From Nelumbo lutea (lineage: Eukaryota; Streptophyta; Magnoliopsida; Proteales; Nelumbonaceae), in NCBI GenBank assembly GCA_022828595.1, contig JAKGHH010000007.1, forward strand, positions 37,634,356 through 37,698,355: a stretch of 64,000 nucleotides of DNA. The letters are read 5' to 3'. Positions 22,758 to 34,470 of the stretch are shown piece after piece (positions within the stretch are counted from its first letter, which is position 1; every line of letters starts with the position of its first letter). The translations under genes were made by a program, and so were the position numbers. The notes beneath the pieces are model-generated. The model was given only the letters and a program-made list of their open reading frames with translations. It was not told the DNA's origin and did no database searches.

Positions 22758-23268
22758 AGGGTAAATTGCAGATATGTGCCTTGTACTTTGGGTTTAGTCT
22801 CACTTTGGTATCCAATTTTGAAAACATGTCAATCTAATATTTGAACTCCTGAAACTACCAATTTAGTCCACGTCATTAGCCGTCTGTCAATTATTTGCAT
22901 CATGTGAAAATATGTGTGACTTAAAACTTTTAAAAATGTCAAAATTACCTTTTTGAAATAAGATGTTCATCATCTCTTTCCTTAAGAATCAAGACAGTGG
23001 AAGCATACGAGCCCATAATAGATCATGAAACGAGCTGAACAAATTGGTCGACACTGCCAGATTTGGGTGTTTAGATAGTTGATAAAGAAATTAGCTAACA
23101 CCCAAAGGGTATTTGTGTCCTTTCACATGCCACTAAATGGTGGTTAACAATTTTGGAATAAATAACGTTTTGGGAGTTCAGGTACTGGATTGTTATGTTT
23201 TGAAATTCGGGTACCAAAGTGATTCTAGGTCCAAAGTACATGCATGATACTAATATGCAATTTACCCT
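22758..23268. mobile_element. MITE (511 bp), possibly MULE-type
   Basis: The ends AGGGTAAATTGCA and TGCAAATTTACCCT-like (TGCAATTTACCCT) form a near-perfect 13-bp inverted repeat. Interior GGGTTTAGTCTCACTTTGGTA faces TACCAAAGTGATTCTAGGTC. Flanks TTCATTAAA and TACATCAAA (allowing for the first base) match at 7 of 9, a possible 9-bp TSD. Confidence 0.7.
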
Positions 23269-23667
23269 ACATCAAATTGGTCAAATCTCTTTTGGTACCA
23301 TGCCTTTCTTGTATCATAGATTTCCCCATATCTAGGGTGATTCTTTATACTCTCAGTTCAAACATATGCCTACTCATTTATATCACAGGTATGACGATAC
23401 CGGAAATACAGCGATTCCAGTATCATATAGGGGGTGACCAATCAGGTGGTATTCATCAAAATTCAACTGGTGCTTTGATTGGTCAAAGCTATTAAAATAT
23501 TATATAATTTTCCACTACTATAAAAAGTGAGTATAGCTCTGCAAGGTTTTTGGGTTTTTTTTATTAACCAAAATACCCTCTTTCTAAAGTTGGTCGCTCT
23601 ATATGATAAGGGCATAAGTTGTAATCTGTGTATTAATCAATTCAATCTATTGCCTCTCATCAAATCA

Positions 23668-23909
23668 AGGTTCAAAATATCAACACGTATTGGGTCATAT
23701 TGGCTTATATGTATCATATTAGGGGCTTCCCAATATGCCCCTACAGGGGGTGTTTTGGGGTCTCAACCAGTTCAGAGGGTGGACAGACCTTAAAATGACC
23801 CCTCTGAACCAGACTTGAAAAAAAACTAAAAAAAAATAAAAAAAAACTACCGATACACTCCAATACACCTCTACTGGCGTATTGGGTGAATCAATATTTT
23901 GAACCTTCC
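23668..23909. mobile_element. MULE-type MITE (242 bp) with 9-bp TSD
   Basis: Perfect 9-bp TSD ATCAAATCA (23659-23667 and 23910-23918). The ends AGGTTCAAAATAT and ATATTTTGAACCTTCC form the inverted repeat. A 9-bp TSD is the Mutator signature. Related ends occur at 19402 and at 41035/42466. Confidence 0.8.
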
Positions 23910-24069
23910 ATCAAATCACATAGTTAGGGTATTAATTCCCATTCTCTCTTTGAATCTTGTATTTTTTTAAAGCTTCAAAAGAAAATTCTATTCAATAGTA
24001 AAAGATTATACCTCTTCCAATACCAAGGACCTGAGAAAATCTAGAGCATTAGACCAGGTTATAGAGCAC

Positions 24070-24460
24070 TTACTTATTCCTAAGAGCATGGTGAGCTAGT
24101 CCATGGGCAAGCCTATTACAACAATGAGAAGTGTGTAGAAAGTATTGAAGAATAGAAACCCCAAATGGGGTGTCTACACTCAAGAATAACACCATGGAGT
24201 CTCCAAGGTGGTCTAAGTTTGAGGAGATAATATCAATTATGGATTTTGCATCACTCTCTATATAAATGAAATCCATTAATGCAAATATTTTGCACATTGC
24301 AAGACTTCTAAAACTACTAAGCTTCTGTCTCCTATGGGAAAGAACACTCGATAACTAAATCCCTACCAATAATGAAATTACCATCATTGATCTCTGATAA
24401 CCACACATTCACCACTGACTGAGACATGATAAACTCCAAGCACTGTTTGTGTTGATTTTG
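24070..24460 (-). pseudogene. RNase H-like (RVT_3) pseudogene fragment
   Basis: The minus strand reads GVVIRD (about 24410), then shifts frame to FALMDFIYIESDAKSIIDII (catalytic Glu/Asp region, family ESDS) and CNRLAHGLAHHAL (family HVRRQCNRLAHxLAxHAL). The last part (24297-24070) is open for 75 codons; upstream codons contain stops. It is either the C-terminus of a dead LINE or a host RNase H-like gene. Confidence 0.6.
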
Positions 24461-24481
24461 ATGAAGCTTTTTGGAGCCTTA

Positions 24482-25543
24482 GGGCTTGTTCATTTCCTCT
24501 TAACTCCTACATCTTAAGAGAAATCTTACAACTTTACGAGAAAAGTGGTCGTTCATTTCCTCTTATCTCTTAAAGAGGGATCTTACATTTTTTTTTTGTT
24601 TTCCAAAGATACCCCCAAAACACAAAACACTTCTCATTCCTTATAACTCAAGGGCCTCATGCAATAATAATTATTATTAATTATAATAATAATTATTAAT
24701 TATTAATTTACTACTACTTCTTGTTAAATAGTAACTAATAATTAGTAATTATTATTAATTATTAGTTGATAATAATTTTTATAATTAACTATTAACAATT
24801 AATAATTAATACTTAATTAATAATGATTGTTAATTTTTAATTAATTATTATAATGATTGGTATTAGTTATAAATTAAATATTAATTATTAACTAATTATT
24901 AGTTGTTAAATAATTATCAACTATTATATTAATCAGTATGAATTAATAATTATTTATTGATTATTAATTATTAATTATTATATATATTATTTTTAAATAT
25001 TAATAAATTATTAATCATTATAACAATTTTTAATATTATTTTTTTATTGAATTACAAAAAAATAATAATTAATTAATAACAACTATTATTAATTACTAAT
25101 TTTTAATTAATTATTATAATAATAAGTAGAGTTATAAATTAATCATTAATTTAATATTAATTATTATTATTATTATAGTAATTATTAAATAATTATTATA
25201 GTAATTAGTATTAGTTATAAATTAAATATGAATTATTAATTATTATGAATGACTAAATAATAATTATTTATTAGTAATTTTTAATTAACAATTATAATAA
25301 CTAGTATTAGTTATAAATTAATTATTAATTAAATAATAATCATTATTTTCATTTTTACTGAATTACATAGACAAAAAAAAATCTCATATATGGGGTTAAA
25401 ATAGACATTTGACAATTTTTAGAATTCAGAATATTCTTTGTATTCAGATTTTAGAGGAAAGAAAAGTTCACCAATACCAATATACCTATTAATGTAATTA
25501 TTTCACTTTCAGATGTCAAAGGTCGAAGAAAACGAACATACCC
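24482..25543. mobile_element. large MITE (about 1.06 kb) with AT palindromic core
   Basis: The ends GGGCTTGTTCATTTCC and (complement) GGGTATGTTCGTTTTC form an inverted repeat, flanked by TTA on the left and TAA on the right, in keeping with the TWA target of PIF/Harbinger. From 24660 to 25345 the sequence is almost entirely TAATTATTAAT-type words able to fold back on themselves. No coding. Confidence 0.6.
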
Positions 25544-26729
25544 TAAAGACCAACACAAAGAGTGAGTAGGCGGTAAAGGACTCAAATGAAGCCTAGAAAG
25601 AAGGTTGCTATCCTCTGCTTGAAACTATAAAACATATTAAATATGTACACTTATTAAGGTTAACACTAGTTCTATACTTTCCATATCTACCACATGGTTA
25701 TCACTCCTCTTACAAACATTAATTGGGAGGAGTTTATTCCCAACATCAATGATATCAAGGTGTCGCCATTCTTCTAACCAATGGTGTTGTATATGGTCCT
25801 GTAGATGCTCCATGTGAAGACTCATTAAGGATGCAGAGTATATATTGGATGGACCACCGGGCAATGAAAGAAAAGAAGATTGACATACAATCTCTACACC
25901 TTCAAAACATAGATAGCATGTGAGTCAATATGATCAGGTCTCTTTGCCATATCAGCACAACTATGCACCTTGGCAACATCTTTGTAAAACCATTCTAATG
26001 CGAGGGCGAAGAAGTTTCATCTTCAGTAAACTCTTCTAAGTAAGGCCTAAGCAAACCCACGTGACATTTGATGATTCAAAGATGGTTTGCCATATCAACT
26101 CTTAGCCTGAGTTGCTGAATATCTATAGTGAGAAGTTGGTGTCCAAACCAATTTGTCTTCAAACGAGGGATCTACTCATGGAATTTGGATATGTTAAAGA
26201 GTTTGGATAGTTTCCTCTCAGAAATAAAGATGTAACATCTAAAATTTCCAAGAATGTAAGTTTTGGTTAATATAGGTGGCAAACCAATTATCTGTATTTT
26301 GATGATAATAAGCTTATTGAGAATATTAATGAATGTCCTAGGTGTGCAACTATACCAAGTTAATCCTATTGAGCTAAACTAGTCAACAAATCACTTAAGC
26401 AATCAAAACTTGAATGAATTGTATTAGGCAGCTGACAATATACTTGTGACTCTCCAAAGAAGAAGATGATTACTATCAAGTTCCAAGTTTGTCATTATGT
26501 ATCTTGCTTTAGGACTTGATGTAAATTATATGAATGAGATGCACTCTATGAGATTAAACTTTTGACCAAAATCTGTTGACGTAACCTTAGAGGCCAATGG
26601 CTAGTAGTAGGCATGGTTCTTAGGTGTTCTTGGACTCATGAAGGGCTTAATCTAATGTTAAAAGCGTAGGAAAATAATTTCTGAACTATTGAGACCAATA
26701 TCTCTAGGTTTTTAAGGTTGTTAATAGTT
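25544..26729. other. non-coding, no recognised gene
   Basis: Minus-strand open frame 25864-25637 (75 codons) has no recognisable family. Nothing else seen. Confidence 0.4.
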
Positions 26730-27303
26730 AGTAGTGTTAGACAGTGTATGCCCTTAGCTCCAATCAAATTGATGTACATATGCATTTAATGTAAATGAAT
26801 AAAAGTACATAATTGATTCATGTTGTATTTGGTGTATTTCTGTGTAATTACCCTTAAACTGAACACTTGTGAGACTCGTGTTAGTAGAGAATGTTCTCAT
26901 CCGTTGGATAGACTTGGGGAAGTTAATCCTACCAAGGCTAACACTAATGTGCTGCCAGGTTGGGATAGCTTGTCTCAGTTGCCAGGGTTAGACCCAAAAC
27001 ACACGTAGTGTGTGTTTGTTTGAAACACTGAACCCAGACCATTTTCCAGTTATGCCCTAGACCTTGGAGAGTGGTGGGCAAAACTGAAAAGTTACACATA
27101 ACCCCTATACTCGATTATGGTACTTCACTGGGTGTCCGATTGGGCTGTCATTGATATGTCAATTAGTGAGATCCTTTGGGGGTCAAAACCTGGGTATTTT
27201 GGGGTAGTCTGAGCATTCACTTGAGTGGGTGATCATAGTGACAGGATCAGCCCCTTTGTTGGACAAAGTGAACGATCAGGACTGCACTCTCTCTGATGGA
27301 AAC

Positions 27304-28235
27304 TGATGGAAGGTGATTTGACCCGACCCCTTGAGACGATAACACGTGGACATGACTCAGCACGAGCAACAACTCAGCACCACAGCCTGACCACGACTAA
27401 GTAACTGGCCCATAGGGCAGCTCGCTACACCATAGCTCGCTATAAGGGGAGCTTGCTACTACGCGAGCTCGAGGTCCCCCGAGCTACTAAAAGGGAATAC
27501 TCCAAGACAGGTCTATCCCAGCTCGCGAGCTAGGGTAATTAGCTCGCTCCAACACTTAGGCAAAAAAACTGCCCCAAAGGCAACCTTGAGAGGGGCCACC
27601 TTGAAGTACCCCAAGGAGCTCGCTACAAAGTAGCTTGCGACAGGATAGCTTGCTATAGGATAGCTCGCGACTAAGCGACGCGATGCTTTCAGGAAGCTTC
27701 TATCTGACAAGACCGTACTCGTCAGACTGCACCACGTCTCCTGACCGACGGCGCAGTTCCTGCCAATTCGATAGACTGCACCCACATCTCTCGACAGATG
27801 GTGGCGTGCCTATCCTCCTGGGACGTGTCACTCACCCGATTGGGTAGCACCCTGCAACGGTTACCTGCGCAACCCTGAAAGATAACGGCTGTGACAGAAG
27901 CCCAGTGGCGGTTACGCTCGATTTGACAAGAATGCCTATATAAAAGCTCCCTAGTCGAAGGGAAGGGCTCTCTCTCTCTCTCTTGAACATCTAAGATCTT
28001 GTCTTGAACTTACTCAAACTTTCTCTCGAGCTAACTCAGTGATCTAGCGCGACCTACACTCTTAGCCTTCTTTACACTCTTCACTATTTTCTCCAGTTTT
28101 CTAACTTAAGCATCGGAGTATTTCCTTCGGGCAAGCCCCCCGAGAATTCTTCACCATCTTCTTCTCAAGTTTTGCCCGTTGCCAGCTAGGAGCCAGTCAA
28201 CAGCCAACTAGGAGTGCCCGGATTGCGCAGCATCA
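27304..28235 (+). repeat. 5' LTR of element 2 (932 bp)
   Basis: Starts TGATGGAAGG, ends GCGCAGCATCA. Contains many AGCTCGC / AGCTTGC words (27420-27680), TATATAAAA at 27937-27945 and a CT-rich tract just after it (27969-27984). Confidence 0.95.
27937..27945 (+). promoter_or_regulatory. TATA box, 5' LTR of element 2
   Basis: TATATAAAA, followed about 25 bp downstream by a CTCTCT tract. The 3' LTR has TATATAAGA at 36332-36340. Confidence 0.6.
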
Positions 28236-28257
28236 TTTGGCGTCGTCTATGGGAAAC
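28236..28257 (+). other. primer-binding site, element 2
   Basis: TTTGGCGTCGTCTATGGGAA follows the LTR directly. It is a close variant of TGGCGCCGTCTGTGGGAA, common right after LTRs of plant Tat-lineage elements. Element 4 (62479-62499) has TTGACATCGTCTGTGGGAAC. I do not assign the tRNA. Confidence 0.8.
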
Positions 28258-28313
28258 ACTTAAAAAATCCTTCGTCTAAGCTTCTACAGTTTCCTTTTGA
28301 AAACTTAGCATTC

Positions 28314-30074
28314 ATGGCCTCCTCCAGCAATGTCGGACGTGGTGCCAGCCAGAACACTTTTGGGGAGCAACCCCAACTTCCCACTGTCTGTATTGGACAG
28401 TTCACCATCCCCCTCTCTGTGGACGGGATTCCCAGTCTGAATGTGCTTCTCACAGTGGCACCCGTGGTCGCTCCACTCCCTTCCACGGTGGGAGCAACCT
28501 TTGTTGAACCATCGGTTGTGCCCCTAGTGGCCAACCTGAACCAGTTGGAAGACTTAATGCAATGCATGCGAGCCATGCAAGCTCAAATGCAACAGTTCCA
28601 GCAGTTCCGACTTTACCAACAACAAGTGTTGCATCAGGTCTTCCAGTACTAGTACCAACAGCAATTTCCCTCCTTGTCTCAGGCCCTCCCTCCGGAGTGA
28701 ACGACCTCACCGGGGAGAGGCCTCCCAGGTCCAGGATCCTGCCAAGAGCCAAGCCTCTTCCCATGGTAGGAAGGAGAGGGCAGCCACCCCCGCTCGCAGC
28801 CTGTGGGCAGATCGGGGGCCTCCCAACCAACCAAGTCCGCATCGCCCCAGCACTTGTAGTTCGACCTCCCGCTCGCAGAGAACCCATTCGAGGTCCTAGT
28901 CGCAGACTAAAGGCAGGGCCCTTCAGTTCAGAGCCACCGCCAGCAGTCTGAGCCCATCGAGCTTGGCGACACTGAAGCATCAAGCACCAATGCCGAGCCA
29001 GCAAAGCAGCAACGAAGACGCCGACGAGCTTGCCGAACTACTACCCAAGTCTCTCCCGAGCTCAAAAGAAAAGAAGAGGTATGCTCAGGTGAAGTGAAAG
29101 TTGCCCCTCTCCTCTCAGTTTCTTCCCCACTATCTCCAGAACTCCTTGTTGTCCCCATGCCAAGGGACTTCATGCTCCCTCCACTAGACAAGTATGATGG
29201 ATCCTTTGATCTGAATGATCATGTGGACACTTTTCAGTCCTAGATGCACCTGGCAAGAGCCAGCGAGTCCTACATGTGCGTGGCCTTTTCCACCACCTTC
29301 CAAGGGGTAGCTCGCACCTGGTACCGAAACCTTGTGCCCAGTTTGATAAGAAGTTGGGCGCAGATCGTGCAAGTTTTCACCTCCCACTTCGTCACCAGCA
29401 AGAGGTGCCCGAGAACTCAAAAAAGCCTCCTCGGCATAGTTCAAAAGGAAGGGGAGTCCATTCAGAGTTACATCAAGCAGTTTAATGACGCTTGTCTGCA
29501 GATACCCGATCTGGGCCTTGCAGTTCGCCTCACCGCAGCCAAGTGAGGTATTACCCAAAAGGAGTTCAAGTGGCACATAGTTGTCAATTAGCCCAAGACC
29601 GTGACCGAGTTCTTCAAGCTTGCGGACCGGTCTATAGGGACGGAGCAAGAAATCAACCAGAAGGGCGAGTAGGCACTTGAGAAAAGGAAGAGGGAACTAG
29701 AGCCCCCATCTCAGGGCGACAGCAGGAAGAAGAAAGACCTGGCTAGGGGGGCAAGACCGGTTTAGCCCTTCTAAGCTCGGACAGTAGAAAGAGACTACAC
29801 ACCCCTCAACACAAAGCAGGTCGAGATCCTCATGGCGATCAAGGATGCCCCGTATGTGAAGTGGCCACCTCGGCTGAAGGCTGACCCTAATGTTAGGAAT
29901 AAAAATCTATATTGTAGCTTTCATAAAGATCACGGTCATAGCACCGAAAGTTGTAAAAACCTCCGCGATGAGATAGAAGAACTCATCTGTCGCGGATATC
30001 TGAGAAATTTTGTACAAAGTAATAATAATAATAAAGCATGTCAGCAAGGGGAGCAGAGTAGAGTCGCTCCCTAG
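28314..30074 (+). pseudogene. gag: gag remnant of element 2
   Basis: It starts MASSSNVGRGAS, like element 3's MASSRNQPANNN. After a Gln-rich segment and stops near 28650 and 28699, the capsid (Retrotrans_gag-like) part appears at about 29155-29545: MPRDFMLPPLDKYDG, FSTTFQGVARTWYRNL, KEGESIQSYIKQFN. A zinc-knuckle-like CSFHKDHGHSTESC lies at about 29908-29952, followed by EELICRGYLRNFV. Several in-frame stops (near 29241, 29545, 29590, 29670) and frame changes mean no full Gag is made. Confidence 0.85.
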
Positions 30075-30226
30075 TCCCGCAAGCAAGCGGAACAGCCGTA
30101 GAAGTAGCCCCCCCGAAGAGAGACCAGTTCGGGGGACCATCCACGTCATAGTTAGAGGCTCGATTATGGCGGGCTGCAGCTCACGAGGCCGCCAGGGAAG
30201 AGCAGAACCCCCCAAAGCGGCCAAGG

Positions 30227-32695
30227 ATGGAAGATCCCATCTTCTTTACAGAAGATGACGCACGCGGGGTCCACTACCCCCATGATGACGTGCTCGTCAT
30301 AAAGGTGAAGATCAATGACTTCGAAGTCAGGCGCATCCTCATCGATTCAAGTAGCTCAACAGACATCCTCTTCAACGTAGCCTTCGATCAACTTTAGCTC
30401 CAAGAGAGCGACCTGAAGCCCGCGAACACTCCCTTGGTAGGCTTCAGCGAAGAGGAAGTCAGGCCCCTGGGAAGGATTACAGTACCTGTGGAAGTCGACA
30501 CTTGGCCTAGCATAGTGAGGCTCAACCACAATTTCTTGGTGGTCGCAACCCCCTCCCCGTATAACGCCATAGTAGGTAAGCCAATTACCCATGCCTTACA
30601 AGCTGTGGTGTCCACTTACTACTTGGCCATGAAGTTCCCCACGGACTTCAGAATTGGGATAGCGCGAGGTGACCGGCTTGAGCCTCGCAAATGCTATGTC
30701 GCCACCCTCAAAGGGAAAGCCAAGGTGGCCGATGACCTCGAGCTGGAGTGACCTACGGAGCAGAACGAGGAGCGAGCTGCACCCACAGAAGAGACCGTCT
30801 CCATCCCAACCTCGACGGAGGACCCAACCCGAATGCTTCAGATCAGTGCTTCCATTGAGGAGCCTCTGCGATCTAAACTGGTACGCTTTTTGCTTGAAAA
30901 TTTAGATGTTTTTGCATGGTCAGCGGCAGAAATGCCCAGCATAGACCCTAGCATTATAACTCATAAGCTTAGTACTGATCCTGTAGTTAGCCCCGTTAGA
31001 TAGAAAAAACACAACCTAGCCCCAGAGCAATGGAGGGCAGTCGACGAGGAGGTCAGGAAGCTCCTTGCATCCGATTTTATCAAGGAAGTCCATTACCCGA
31101 GCTGGGTGGCCAACCCTGTTCTAGTGAAAAAGGCTAACAGTAAATGGCGCATGTGCGTCGACTACACCGATCTGAACCGAGCTTGCCCAAAGGACTGCTT
31201 CCCACTCCACAGGATTGACCGTCTGGTGGACGCGACCTCGGGGCATGAGTTGCTGAGCTTTCTAGATGCCTACTCGGGCTACAACCAAATCAGGATGGGC
31301 CCGACAGATGAAGAAAATACTGCCTTCATAACCGAGCTTGGCCTGTACTGCTACAAGGTCATGCCCTTTGGGCTAAAAAATGCCAGGGCAACCTTTCAAA
31401 GACTTGTAAATAAACTGTTTGAGCCATTTATTGACAAAAAAGTAGAAAGTTATGTAGACGACATGGTTGTCAAAACCCAGTTTTCATGCGACTTAATACA
31501 AGACTTGCATTTAGTCTTTGAAATTCTGCGTAGATTTAATATGAAGTTGAGCCCGAATAAGTGTGTCTTTGGCGTCACCTCGGGTAAATTCCTGGGATAC
31601 ATTGTAAACCGGCACGGAATTGAAGCCAACCCGGGCAAAATTAAGGCCATCCTAGATATGATACCACCCTAGAAAATGAAGGAGGTCTAGTGGTTGAACG
31701 ATAGAATAGCTACTCTGAGCCGCTTCATGTCTAAGTCAGCAGACCGGTGCCTACCTTTCTTTAAGGCAATTAAAAGCAAAGGGTTTGAATGGACCCAAAA
31801 CTTCCAGCTCGCGTTTGACGAGCTCAAAAAGTACCTCGCTAGCATACCGATCTTAACCCAGCCTGAAGAGGGCGATGTTTTGGAGCTGTACCTCTCGGCA
31901 AGTGACGAAGTGGTCAGCTCGATACTAATAAAAGAAGTAGATCAGGTGCAACGACCTATCTACTATGTTAGTAAAGTGTTGCAGGGAGCAGAGACAAGAT
32001 ATCTGGAGATAGAAAAATTGGCCTATGCACTAGTTATTGAAGCCCAAAAGCTTCGTCTGTACTTTCAGGCTCATACTGTTATCGTCGTCACCAACAAACC
32101 TCTGAGACAAGTCCTACTCAAACTCGAGATCTCTGGTCGACTGACAAAGTGGGTCGTTGAGCTCAGCGAGTACGATCTCCAATACAAGCCACGAACTGCT
32201 ATTAAGGCCCAAGCCTTAGCACACTTTGTTGCAGAGTGCACTTTCAACTCTGAAGTCTCTAGGCCGGTTGAGCACGAGGCCCCAGTTCGGGCAAGCCTGG
32301 AGCTCCCAGGACAGTCGAGTCTGAGCACCGTGAGGTAGCAGCCAGTGTGGCTGGAAGCATATGACGACAAGGCAAATGAAGACAAGCTACGTACCAACCT
32401 CGACCTACTCGACGAAGAAAGGGACCTCGCATATATCAAGACCGCAGCTTACCAGCAAAGAGTAGCCCGATACTATAACGCCAGGGTCAAAAAGCGGAAT
32501 CTTCGCGTCGGCGACCTGGTCCTTCGTAAAGTTATGGTACTTGAGCCCGACGTTGGAAAGCTCGAACCGAATTGGGAAGGACCCTACCGAGTGAAACGGG
32601 TGCTCGGGGAAGGAACGTACGAGCTCGAAACCATTGAAGGGAAACAAGTACATCGGGCATGGAATATTGTCAACTTAAGGCAGTATTACCTGTAA
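30227..32695 (+). pseudogene. pol: gypsy pol remnant of element 2: protease, RT, RNase H, integrase tail
   Basis: One frame runs nearly throughout. Protease is at about 30300-30720, where the active-site region reads LIDSSSSTD instead of the usual DSG. RT is at about 31000-31560, with CVDYTDLNRACPKD, MPFGLKNARATFQ and YVDD. The RT-linked RNase H follows at about 31700-32260. The frame then jumps, near 32345, straight to the integrase C-terminal part (YYNARVKKRNLRVGDLVLRKV, GPYRVKRVLG) and stops at 32693-32695. Compared with element 1, about 1.4 kb holding the second RNase H and the integrase zinc site and core is missing. In-frame stops lie near 30394, 30749, 31001, 31670, 31688 and 32336. 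Confidence 0.92.
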
Positions 32696-33346
32696 CTACT
32701 GAATAGACCATGCGTCACTCTCAGAGCCTAAGGGCCAAAATGCCGAGCTAAGATGACCTCGGCGCAATAAGGCAAACTCCAAGGGCAGACTATAAGTCAC
32801 CCCCTCAGCCCAAGGGCTAAAACACCGAGCTAACTAAGACATTGGCACCGTGAAAGACTTAGCCGCTTCATTGGTAAAGGCGAAGTATGAAGTACCAGAG
32901 ACGTAAGCAGCTCGGGTCTAAACCCTACGAAGCATAGCTCGTCTCAGTACATTGGTTGAACCAAATAAGGAACAACCTACAAACATACAGTTCGGGCATA
33001 CACGGTAACTAATTCGCGGTATACGATAAAAATGCCTCAAAACACTAAGGGATAGCTCAGGGTAATAATTACCGAAAAATCCTATTTCGGGCATGTAGCT
33101 CTAATAGCTCGAGTGATGAGATTGCTTTGGCAAAAAATAAAAGAGCACACCATACTTAGTAGAAAAAGGAAAAATTTCATTACTATTTCATAAATAAAAA
33201 CCGAGCTAAAAAGCTTAGGAAAGTTCAACAAGAAGTAAAAAAAGGGCACAAGTACCCAAGAAGAAGATTTTTGAAAACCGGGTTTTGGCAACCGGGAACC
33301 ACCAAAAGTCAATCAGAAGAATAGAAAAACAGAAGAGCCGCCAGCC

Positions 33347-34428
33347 TCAAGGGTCCACCTCCTCCACCTCGTCCTCGTCCTCTGGGTAGTCAGGCTCCTC
33401 CTCCTCCACCTGGTCTGCCATCTCGGGAGCCAGGTCCTTCATTGTGATGCCGTCAAGGTTGAGCCTAGAGAACTTCTTTCGGACCAACCAACGGCAAAGC
33501 TTGAATCCGAAGTGGTACGAGCTCAAGTCGTACTCCACTTGGAGGTCGTGATACTCCTAGGAGTCCTTGAAGTCCCAGACCACCTTAGCCTGCTCGACCT
33601 CCACCATGGTGTCGAAGTTCCGAGTTTGGTCCAGAAGTGTAGACTCCAAGTCTCGAACCTGCTAGCGAAGGAGCTCCCTCTCTGCTACCACCCTCGATGA
33701 CTCCTCCCTGTAGCGTGCACTCTCCTTAGAAAGCCTGGCGATCTGCGCCTCCTAGTCATGGGCGAGCAGCTCCTGGGCCTCGCTCCCCTTGCGAGCCTGA
33801 AGGATCTCACCTCAGGCCTGGTTGAGCTCGCCCTGGAGCTTATGGACGTTGGCCCTCTGATTGCGAGCGTCACCGGAGTGGATGTTGGCCTGGAGGGCCA
33901 TGGCGTGGATAGCGGAGTTCACTTGCCAACAAGAGACTAATGTCAAAAAACAGGAAAAGAAAGGAAAGAACGAGAAGAAAGAGAAAAGACCACTTACCAC
34001 CATACAGTGAGAAGCGGCGAGCGCCTTGGGCTCCATCTCCCCCCACCTAGTGACCTCCTCGTGGTAGGTCGCCCTTCGGCTCTTCCGCCCAGCCACGAGA
34101 TAATCATTGACACCCTCCCAGTTCCCCACCGGGAACTGCGGGTAGGGGAATGGGCGGGAAGGCCCAAGAGGAAATAGCCCTTGCCTCGGGAGCTCGCCCT
34201 CCTCGAGGCCACCTTCTCTGGCACCTCCTTCAGATGGGACTGGTGGAACCTCAGGCGGTGGAGAAACAAATTCTAGCTTAGTAGACTCGAACTCAGTGCC
34301 CCCAAAAGTGGAAGCTCGGTCAGGATGCGACCTCTTCGCCTTACGCTTCTGGTTGCTGGAAAGAAGGTGGCACGTGTCAACACCAGACGTGATGGCTGCC
34401 AAAAAACCACAAGGTATTAGTCTAGTAA

Positions 34429-34470
<42 letters not shown>

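Noticed and set aside
25637..25864. 75-codon minus-strand open frame
   Set aside because: No recognisable family; composition not gene-like; could be old transposon debris.
28450..29004. 184-codon minus-strand open frame in the gag region of element 2
   Set aside because: GC-rich shadow of the gag leader; element 3 has no counterpart on that strand.
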